Shown here one piece after another: positions 33,687 to 41,900 of a DNA stretch of 64,000 bases (position 1 is the first letter of the stretch; each line of letters opens with the position of its first letter). Location: assembly GCA_047518265.1 (NCBI GenBank), contig JAKZRG010000055.1:62001-126000 (forward strand), in the 5' to 3' direction. A model generated the notes under the pieces. The model was not told where the DNA came from and made no database searches. It was given only the letters and a program-made list of their open reading frames with translations. Source of the DNA: Oceanospirillum sp047518265 (GTDB lineage Bacteria; Pseudomonadota; Gammaproteobacteria; Pseudomonadales; Halomonadaceae). The position numbers and the translations under genes are program-made.

Positions 33687-35548
33687 TATGCAGCCTCCTT
33701 AATTAATTGTAGGCCCCAGAGTTGACCTCCGTAGGTTGAATATGATATGTGATTATAACGTTCATGAGTGGTTGGATAACGGTGTTGCTCTATAGAATAG
33801 CCAGTCTTACCTATAGGTGATTTTTCAGCTACTTGAAGATAATCTGCGTCATCTTGATAGAAACGTATTTTAGCATCAATTGATTTATTTATATCTGCCA
33901 GATCTAAACTATATTCTGCAAAATCTGATGTAATGTAGTCAGTGTCTACAATTACATATGTTCCCATACTCAGTAGTTGTAAAAACATATCATAGGATGT
34001 ACTGTTATACGGTGATGATGACCATATTTTTATTTTTGAAATACCTGTCATATCAATGTCTAAATAAAAATTTTCTTTTGATATGGTTGAATTAAGATTT
34101 ACTAAACGTTGTACAGCAACTTGGCTTTGCCAAATAGTTTCTAATACATGTGGTGAGGCAAGTAGATCTCTTAGACGAGTCGGATCTGAAGTCATCTCTA
34201 TCATTGCTTCTGAACTTGCAACTACAGCAGTCATTGCGGTAATTGAAGCAATTAATAAGTCTCTATTCCCCTGCGTAGCAGTTGCTTTAGGTACAGAAAT
34301 TGAATTGGAAAGTAATGCAGATATTGCTTCTGAAGCCTCGGAAATTAGCCCCATAGCAGTAGAAGATGCTACAAAAGCATCAATTGAAACCTGATCAGAG
34401 AATAAACTTAAAATTGTATCCGAGTTATTAGTGATATTATTCATTGCTACTGTATTTGATGCGCACTGAGTCATTATGATTGTTGAAGACGAAATCGAAC
34501 TCATTGCAATTGCGCTTGTACTATAGATGTCGATAACATCAGAACTATTAGCAATTTCATTAATAGCTGGTTCTGATAATGCAAACAGAGTCAGCGCTTC
34601 CGTACTTGTTACTAGGGCTGTAACCGCTGTACTAGAAGCAATAAAATGAGGTCGCCCAACAATATCTGCCAATAGTGCGGTAATGGCTACAGAGGAAGCA
34701 ACAAATAAGCTTAGGCTTGCCGGATCAAAAATAATAGAGTCCAATGCCGCTGTATTCGCCGTAAACTTAGGCATCATTACTGCTGAATTAATTACAGACG
34801 CCATAGCAGTAGCATTACTACCAAACTGCACAATGGACTCTGCATTAGCAATAGTATCATCAATGGCAGGTTCTGATTCGGCAAACTGAATCAGTGCCTC
34901 GGCATCATTAATAACAGCGGCTAAAGCTGTTTCTGAATTGATAAAGTGAGGGCGACCAACAGTATCTGCTAACAAAGCTGCCACAGCTACTGGCGAATCT
35001 ACAAACTGTGTTAGTGCATCTGGGTGAGCTATAATGGCATCCAGAGCAACCGTTGATGCGACCATATTTGTTAATGCGCTTGGGTTATTAATGACGGCAT
35101 CTAAAGCTAGGTTAGAATCCGCAATAATGACCATAGCAGAAGGGCTGATCAGTGCTTGTGAGATTGATGCTGTAGATTCTACGATTTGATAGATATCGAC
35201 CCAATCAACGGGGTTTAAACCCGGTGTACGGTGGGCAATCAGTTTTCCTACAGCCCCCGCAGATTCCAGTAAACGGTAAGATGCTGTTTCGGATTTTAAA
35301 GCGTTGGATAGGGCATAACCGTCGTTAATAAAGGATATCAATGCATCCTCTGTATCCAGTAGGGCGGTAAAGCTATTGGCGTTGTAATCAATGGCGAGAT
35401 ATTCATCCACTTCTGCTACCGTGCGCTCTTTTGCCGCAAACCAGAGAAAGACGGATTGTGCGCGGGTATCAAATGACGATGGGTCAAAGGTAACGGCTTT
35501 TTCTAGCTGATTGACCTTTGATGCTAATTGGAGCATTAATGCATTCAT
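33686..35548 (-). CDS. Long repetitive fibre protein, F-type module
   Basis: The 620-residue protein has three parts. Residues 1-130 are a helical N-terminus. From about 130 to 465 there are short degenerate repeats of 11-14 residues, each with an alternation such as ALDAVINNPSALTNMVASTVALDAIIAHPDALTQF-like phrasing (shown here only as the pattern small-A-L/V-x-x-I/L-x-x-S/D-x-A). The C-terminal 150 residues contain a distinct beta domain with FYLDIDMTGISKIKIWSSS and end with STYGGQLWGLQLIKEA. A fibre or shaft role is inferred from gene position next to the fibre chaperone. Confidence 0.6.
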   Translation of the reverse strand: MNALMLQLASKVNQLEKAVTFDPSSFDTRAQSVFLWFAAKERTVAEVDEYLAIDYNANSFTALLDTEDALISFINDGYALSNALKSETASYRLLESAGAVGKLIAHRTPGLNPVDWVDIYQIVESTASISQALISPSAMVIIADSNLALDAVINNPSALTNMVASTVALDAIIAHPDALTQFVDSPVAVAALLADTVGRPHFINSETALAAVINDAEALIQFAESEPAIDDTIANAESIVQFGSNATAMASVINSAVMMPKFTANTAALDSIIFDPASLSLFVASSVAITALLADIVGRPHFIASSTAVTALVTSTEALTLFALSEPAINEIANSSDVIDIYSTSAIAMSSISSSTIIMTQCASNTVAMNNITNNSDTILSLFSDQVSIDAFVASSTAMGLISEASEAISALLSNSISVPKATATQGNRDLLIASITAMTAVVASSEAMIEMTSDPTRLRDLLASPHVLETIWQSQVAVQRLVNLNSTISKENFYLDIDMTGISKIKIWSSSPYNSTSYDMFLQLLSMGTYVIVDTDYITSDFAEYSLDLADINKSIDAKIRFYQDDADYLQVAEKSPIGKTGYSIEQHRYPTTHERYNHISYSTYGGQLWGLQLIKEAA

Positions 35549-36813
35549 ACTGTAACCTCATTCACTGCAATACCTGATATTTGACCAGATGCGTTGTAAT
35601 TGATGACTTCGGTACGGGAGATACCGTCGTAAACGTCGGTAATAGACTGTAAATCGCCTTGGAAATAGGCTGCGGTTATCGTGCGGGCTTTACCGTTAAT
35701 CTGTTGGCTGATCTGTTCTATATTGCCGTCGATATCATAAGAAAATGTTATATCGTCACCGGACAGAGCATCCGTAGAGAATTGAGGCTTTTGCTCAACC
35801 TCGGCCCACTGGATAGGGTTTGTTACTGCTTTACCCTGGGCTTCATCCCAGCGTATGGGTTGACCGTTTGTCAGTATTCCACTTTCAATAAAACTTGGCT
35901 TCTGCTGTACTTCTGCCCATTGAATTTGAGTAGACGTCGCTTTATTCTGAGCAGAATCCCACTTTAGGTATTCACCGTTAGACAAAGTAGCATGTTCAAC
36001 TAGATCGGGTTTTTGCTGAACCTCTGTCCACTGAACTTGAGTAGACGTTGCTTTATTCTGAGCCGAATCCCACTTTAGATATTCACCGTTAGACAAAGTA
36101 GCATGTTCAACCAAGTCAGGTTTTTGCTGTACTTCTGACCATTCAATCTGAGTAGACGTCGCTTTATTCTGAGCCGAATCCCACTTTAAATATTCACCGT
36201 TAGACAAAGTCGCATGTTCAACTAAAGCAGGTTTTTGCTGTACCTCTGACCATTGGATTTGACTTGAAACAATCCGTCCTTTACTGGCGTCCCATTTTGA
36301 ATAGAAGCCGTCGGTTAAGGGATCTCGGGTCAGTACGGGGTAGCCTAATACCGATAAGCCTGCATTGGCTTTTAACTCGCCGGATAACGTGCCGCCGGAT
36401 AAAGTAAGGGCTGTAACTCCACCCACAGTTAAACTGTCGGAAATCGTCACGCTACCGGTAATGCTGCCGCCGGTTCTTGCCAGATAATTTGCGGGTAAAC
36501 CTTCGATATCCGAATGGGAAACAATCTCTAGGTCATAGCTACCATCGGCTTGGGCCCTTAACCAAGAACCTGGCTGTTCTGATGCGTTGGGTAAATTGAC
36601 TGAGTGTGCGGTTTGTACGGTTTCGACTCGGGCGGCTTCAACCTCTTCTGCCAGTGTATGCAGATCCGTGGTGTAGTTGTTTAATCCGGTACTGAAATTT
36701 TCCAGATCTGCCTGAGTGGATGTGATCTTGGTGATAAGCGCAGTAGTGTCTCCCACTGCTAATCGATACGCGGTAAAGTCCAGCGCATCGGGAATCCTGA
36801 TTGATAGTGCCAT
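35545..36813 (-). CDS. Fibre protein with four 37-residue tandem repeats
   Basis: The 422-residue protein begins with a helical region resembling tail attachment (SIRIPDALDFTAYRLAVG, then a coiled coil). A small beta segment follows (GSITGSVTISDSLTVGGVTAL). Four 37-residue repeats then run over about residues 188-335, with the core VEHATLSNGEYLKWDSAQNK and WSEVQQKP. The C-terminal domain is YD/RHS-like in flavour (ITFSYDIDGNIEQI). It overlaps the next gene by 4 bases. A role as shaft or tip of the flexible tail is inferred. Confidence 0.6.
   Translation of the reverse strand: MALSIRIPDALDFTAYRLAVGDTTALITKITSTQADLENFSTGLNNYTTDLHTLAEEVEAARVETVQTAHSVNLPNASEQPGSWLRAQADGSYDLEIVSHSDIEGLPANYLARTGGSITGSVTISDSLTVGGVTALTLSGGTLSGELKANAGLSVLGYPVLTRDPLTDGFYSKWDASKGRIVSSQIQWSEVQQKPALVEHATLSNGEYLKWDSAQNKATSTQIEWSEVQQKPDLVEHATLSNGEYLKWDSAQNKATSTQVQWTEVQQKPDLVEHATLSNGEYLKWDSAQNKATSTQIQWAEVQQKPSFIESGILTNGQPIRWDEAQGKAVTNPIQWAEVEQKPQFSTDALSGDDITFSYDIDGNIEQISQQINGKARTITAAYFQGDLQSITDVYDGISRTEVINYNASGQISGIAVNEVTV
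35809..36252 (-). repeat. Four tandem 111-bp repeats inside fibre gene
   Basis: The motif TTCACCGTTAGACAAAGT recurs at 35971, 36082 and 36193, exactly 111 bp apart. Three units are nearly identical in DNA, one is diverged. Copy number can change by recombination without breaking frame. Confidence 0.88.
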
Positions 36814-37635
36814 TTAAACCTCGATAAATATCATGGGTACTTGCCAGTTGTGTAAGTGGTTATGCTGATGAGATAAATCATTTTCACGCCGACAAACCAT
36901 GGCGTGTTCTAACTCTTTCATCCCACCGGCTCCTGGGTATAAAGAAACCAGCAAGTCGACGCCCTTGCCGCTTTTGACCAGCCGGTTGACCAGTTGCTGT
37001 CTGTCGATCTCTCCTAACCAATCCAGTTGTAAATTAAATTTCCTTCTTAATTCACCTAAACCTACGGTGCGCAGGCTGCCGGATTCCGTGGGAACATGTT
37101 CTCCGGATTCCATCCAGTCGACAGAGAGTCCGCGATTAAAGTTTTCGGAGGGAGAGAAGGATAAACCCGCAAAAATTCGCCCCACTTCCAGATAACCTTC
37201 TGGGATCTGAGCTGTTAGGGTTAAGCGGTACTCATCAACGGCAAGAGGAACATCAAGCCAATGAATCACTAGGGAAGATTCATTGGGCATCTGGTCGTTA
37301 AAGGTGGCTCCCCAAGGATTGACACCTGCCATAAATTGCCCCGCTGGCATGAGTAGGGCCGATGACTGATCTCTGCTGTCATAAATCACATCGCCTTGTA
37401 ATAGCAATTCAACGCGAACTGCACCTAGGGAGCCTAGGTTGTGTCGGGTTAATGCGACACAATCAATAAAGGATATTTCCGGTAGAGTGGCTGTGATGAC
37501 TTGGGGTTGAAGATCCGTTGAGCGCCAAACCAAGGGGCGGTCTGAACGCTGGGTATAACTGATGGGCATCCCTTCTGATGTGACTGCTAAAGAAGCGATA
37601 TCATGCAGATTACCCGCTAACATTTTCATTACCAT
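36814..37635 (-). CDS. Tail-tip region protein, F-type module
   Basis: About 273 residues. The start at ATG 37635 overlaps the previous stop (TAATG) and has GGAGG about 10 bases upstream; upstream ATGs sit too close to the site. I recognise no named domain. Features include ISFIDCVALTRHNLGSLGAVRVELL, a beta-rich middle with LVIHWLDVPLAVDEYRLTLT, and RKFNLQLDWLGEIDRQQLVNRLVKSGKGVDLLVSLYPG near the end. Its place between the hub-like gene and the fibres suggests a distal tail component. Confidence 0.6.
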   Translation of the reverse strand: MVMKMLAGNLHDIASLAVTSEGMPISYTQRSDRPLVWRSTDLQPQVITATLPEISFIDCVALTRHNLGSLGAVRVELLLQGDVIYDSRDQSSALLMPAGQFMAGVNPWGATFNDQMPNESSLVIHWLDVPLAVDEYRLTLTAQIPEGYLEVGRIFAGLSFSPSENFNRGLSVDWMESGEHVPTESGSLRTVGLGELRRKFNLQLDWLGEIDRQQLVNRLVKSGKGVDLLVSLYPGAGGMKELEHAMVCRRENDLSHQHNHLHNWQVPMIFIEV

Positions 37636-38996
37636 TAGTACCATACCTCCAGTACTGCTCTGTCTTGTAGGGGCGATAGCCTTGCACTAATCACCCGACC
37701 TAATCGCCCTGCTAGACGGGGATGGTTAATGGCCACTGCTTTACCCACCACATCACCTGACCACACCATAAATACCTCCAATTCCCAAACTTCTCGTCGC
37801 TCTGAACGCAAGGCCAATCGGCGAGAGCATTCGGTGGATACTTGACCTTTTTTAACCAGATGGGTGTCTAGGGTTTGCTCTGGAGCTAATGGGTAGGAGG
37901 GGAGGGCTTGAGATTGAGAAACGGATAACCATTCCTCCCTAAGACGCTTTTCCAATGTGGGGCTACTGCTATTAATCGAGCCTGCCACTTCTGATAGAGG
38001 GCTGTGATTTTTGGAATAATTAATCTTAAGTGAGCGCCAAGGTTCCTCTGTGCGTATTAGGGATACCTGATCTCGAACTATATCGTCTGAGGTAAATGAC
38101 AGATCTGCCGTTACAGGCAGAGTCAGGCGTTTAACGTCTAGCTTACCGGCCAGATTGACGGCCCAGTGGGCCCCTATTGCACGACATACGTCGTCTAGGA
38201 TTTGTCTGCCGGTGACATCTCCCTCATATCTCAGTCCTAATTGACTGTTAGGAAGAGATAACGGTGCAAGGAGTAGATTGTACTGATCGGCAACCCACTG
38301 AATAATGGATTGCGCTGTATTATGTTGCTCAACAACCTCGCAGGCGATTGAGCGAGGTGTGTAGTTGTTTAAGGTAAATTGACCATTACTGTAATCTGAG
38401 CTGTGTCCCACAATAGGGCCATTACCGTCCCTAACCACTAGAGACTGAATGGGTAGCCAGCTAACCCGATATTCTAAGCTGGTGGTACTGACCTGCGTGG
38501 CGGGTGCTCCGAATACTTGGCCTAGAATAAGGGGGAAAGGCTGACCGTCAATCTCAGGGCGGTTGTTAATGGGTTTATCCAGTTGAGCGGTAGAATCGTA
38601 GATACCCAGTATCAGTTTTCCCCGTCGCAATGTCTGTACGCCAGCATTCAGCTGATTGGCTACGGTTCTAAAATCGTCGTATTGCCAGCTGGGGTCACCT
38701 AGTTTTAAAACAACGGGGTAGCCCCGCCAAAGGTAGTCTGCCCAATGGGTTATTTTCCCATCATCCACTAGCTCAATATCCCCAATGGCCGGTTGAGCAT
38801 CCAGACGATTGGTGACATCAAACACGCCGGACAGCAGATCATTAAAAGGTTGGTTGGGGAGTGAATCGGAAGGGGTGGAGATAAAGGGCTTATTCGCCAC
38901 ATATTCCACCCCATTACTATGGTACAGCTCCACAAGTAATACCCGTGAAGCATCAGCGCGACTTAGCCAGTCGCGATATTGATTGTCCGTTATCAT
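37635..38996 (-). CDS. Distal tail hub-like protein, F-type module
   Basis: The 453-residue protein follows the tape measure gene, where flexible-tailed phages encode the distal tail and baseplate hub. N-terminal sequence (YRDWLSRADASRVLLVELYHSNGVEYVANKPFISTP, WADYLWRGYPVVLKLGDPSW) is of a type common in siphovirus tail loci. The middle (LRYEGDVTGRQILDDVCRAIGAHWAVNLAGKLDVKRL) resembles the tail-associated hub domain. Exact family not assigned. Two bases separate it from the tape measure stop. Confidence 0.62.
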   Translation of the reverse strand: MITDNQYRDWLSRADASRVLLVELYHSNGVEYVANKPFISTPSDSLPNQPFNDLLSGVFDVTNRLDAQPAIGDIELVDDGKITHWADYLWRGYPVVLKLGDPSWQYDDFRTVANQLNAGVQTLRRGKLILGIYDSTAQLDKPINNRPEIDGQPFPLILGQVFGAPATQVSTTSLEYRVSWLPIQSLVVRDGNGPIVGHSSDYSNGQFTLNNYTPRSIACEVVEQHNTAQSIIQWVADQYNLLLAPLSLPNSQLGLRYEGDVTGRQILDDVCRAIGAHWAVNLAGKLDVKRLTLPVTADLSFTSDDIVRDQVSLIRTEEPWRSLKINYSKNHSPLSEVAGSINSSSPTLEKRLREEWLSVSQSQALPSYPLAPEQTLDTHLVKKGQVSTECSRRLALRSERREVWELEVFMVWSGDVVGKAVAINHPRLAGRLGRVISARLSPLQDRAVLEVWY

Positions 38997-38998
38997 GA

Positions 38999-41900
38999 TT
39001 ACACCTCAACTGGTGTACGACTGACGCGGGTCAGAGAGTCAGTAGAACGTTGTTGCTCTGTACGCTGGCGCTCAGCGGTACGGCTATCTTGAGAACGTTC
39101 CGAACGTAATTGCTGTACTTCTGCTCGAAGTCTTTGCAGCTCTTGGTTCTGTGATTTAACTTCGCCCAGTAGGGCAAGTAATGCGGGATCAGACCCTTGT
39201 TTGACTGGGCCTGATTTCATCGACTGACGGATATGGTTGGATACATCAGCAGTAAGAACCATTTCGTTTTTATGCAGCTTAGCTCTGTAGCCATTACGGG
39301 GAACACGGCTTAAACCCTTGGCATGGGAGCCATCAAGATCATCAATCAAGATATTGACGCCAGGCCGGTTGGGTTGTTCAGGGGCTGATTTTTCTTCTTC
39401 GGTCTCTAGAAGCGTTTTAAATCGATCCGGCCACTCCTCAAGCAGATCTGATATTCCGGTTAATTGCTCACTTTGCGTTTCGGCCCAGGAGAGTTCATCT
39501 TCAGCATACTCTCGAATCTGGTCTAGCTTTTCGTCTTGCTGCTTTTCCAGCTGTTCAAGCACATAATCATCCGATGCAACCTGTAATCCCAGACCCAGCT
39601 CGTCCAAAGAGTCAGACACATCGTTGAAAATACCGGTATAAATATCGGTACGACCATAGTAAGCATCGGCATTTTGTAGATAAGCATCTGCAGCGGACTG
39701 TAGCTTCCCGGCTGCATCTAGATCTCCTGCTTCTGCTTTAACAAATAGAGCGGCAAACTGCTCAGAGGCTTCCTGAAGTTTTTCACCGGGGTCATAGGGG
39801 CTTAATTCGGATAGACGCAGTTGCTCGACATAATCACGCAACTCACGAGCGACTCTGGCTTGTTCTTTTAGTAGATCAAATTGCTCCTGATAGTCCTGTT
39901 TAATATCTTGCTGCTTGCCACTGACATAGTCGGAAACGCCGCTGAGATAGTCACCTAGACCGGTTGTTACTGAGGTGTTTAAGGCTTCAGCGGATTGTTT
40001 TGCGTAGTTTTCGACAATAGCCGTGCGTTTTAGACCGTAGAGTTCTTCGACTGCCGTCACATCACCGCCAATATCTTTGGCTTGCTTGATGGCCTCGTCT
40101 TTTTCCTGCTGCCAGTTGAAGAGATCGAGTGCTTGACCGTCTAGGTTGAAGGCAGTCAGTTGGTTGGCTATGCCGGTGTTGAAGTCAGTGATGGCTTGAT
40201 CATAGCTATCATTCAAGTTTTTCAGACTGGTTTCATGTAGGGTGGCTACTGCATCGACATTAGCTTCCAGATCATCGGCTTCTTTATAGAGCGCCGCAAA
40301 CTCGGCATTCAGATCCGATTCGGCCTTCTCACGCTCCGTCATATCGAAGGCAGACAGACGGTTGCTGATATTCAGATCAAAGTCTTCAATCACTTGATCA
40401 TAATTGTCGTTCAGTTCCTTTAAGCTAACCTCATGCAGCTTGGTGACTTCATCGACATTGGCTTTCAGATCTACTGCTTCTTGAGTCAGTGCTGCAAACT
40501 CAGCATTCAGATCCGATTCGGCCTTTTCACGATCCGTCATATCGAAGGCAGACAGACGGTTGCTGATATTCAGATCAAAGTCTTCAATCACTTGATCGTA
40601 GTTGTCGTTCAGTTCCTTTAAGCTGGCCTCATGCAGCTTGGCGACTTCATCGACATTGGCTTTCAGATCTACTGCTTCTTGAGTCAGTGCTGCAAACTCG
40701 GCATTCAGATCCGATTCGGCCTTCTCACGATCCGTCATATCGAAGGCAGACAGACGGTTGCTGATATTCAGATCAAAGTCTTCAATCACTTGATCATAGT
40801 TGTCGTTCAGTTCCTTTAAGCTGGCCTCATGCAGCTTAGCGACTTCATCGACATTGGCTTTCAGATCAACCGCTTCTTGAGTCAGTGCTGCAAACTCGGC
40901 ATTCAGATCCGATTCGGCCTTTTCACGCTCCGTCATATCGAAGGCAGTCAGCTGGTTAGTGATGCCATTATCAAAGTTGGTAATCAGATCATCATAGTTG
41001 TTATTTAACTGCTTCAGACTGGCTTCATGTAGCCTTTCAACTTCACTTAGATTCGCACCTAGCTCATCCGCCTCAGCGTAAAGAGCTGTAAACTCAGCAT
41101 CCAAATTAGAGATAGCCCGCTCACGATCAGTCATATCAAGCTGCTGATCTTCTAGTCTCAAATCTGTAAACTGTTGTTGGATTCCTTTATCAAACTCTTT
41201 AGCTGCATGTCTAGCATCAACCAGAGTACTAACATTCTGACGCAGCTGCTCATCTGTTAATCCAAGGCCCTCAGCCCAATCGCTCAACATATCTGGGCTA
41301 AATGTTTCCAGCAGACGCAGTTGTGATGCAGCACCCTCAGATGTTTGAACTCCTAGTGCTTGTCGTGCTTTTTCGACATCGGTCTGAGGGGCACTCATGC
41401 TATTCACTGCATGGAGTTGGCTGCGCATTTCACTCCAAGAGTTTGCATGTTCCTCAACGATCTTTCCGCGTCTCAGGCCATATAATTTTTCAATGGCGAC
41501 TAGATCACCACCGTTTTTCTCAGCTTCTGTTTTTAGCTCTTCGTACCAAAGATCAAGATTAAAGAGTTCAAGATCTTTACCTTCGAGTTCGAATTGGGCA
41601 ATTTGTGAATTGATTTCATCCCGAGCTTTTTGCTCTTTCTCTAATCCTGCAATGTATGTATCCATTCCAGGTGCGATGGCCATTAATCCAGCGTATTGTT
41701 TTTGACCTGCCTCTGTTGTGAGGTCGAGACCGTCTATTAGACCTCGGAATGCTTCATGGCTATCAACAAGGCCAAAACCCATTTGGCCCATGGCTGCTGC
41801 CATTTGCTCTGTATAGTCCCCGAACTTTTCCCCTTCGGTAAAGTAAACGTCATAATATTGCGCGTGCAGGGCGCTTAAGTTCTGTAGACCTCCGGCCAAA

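Noticed and set aside
40142..41131. CRISPR array
   Set aside because: The 198-bp units are contiguous coding repeats without spacers and stay in frame within the tape measure gene; the same holds for the 111-bp units at 35809-36252.
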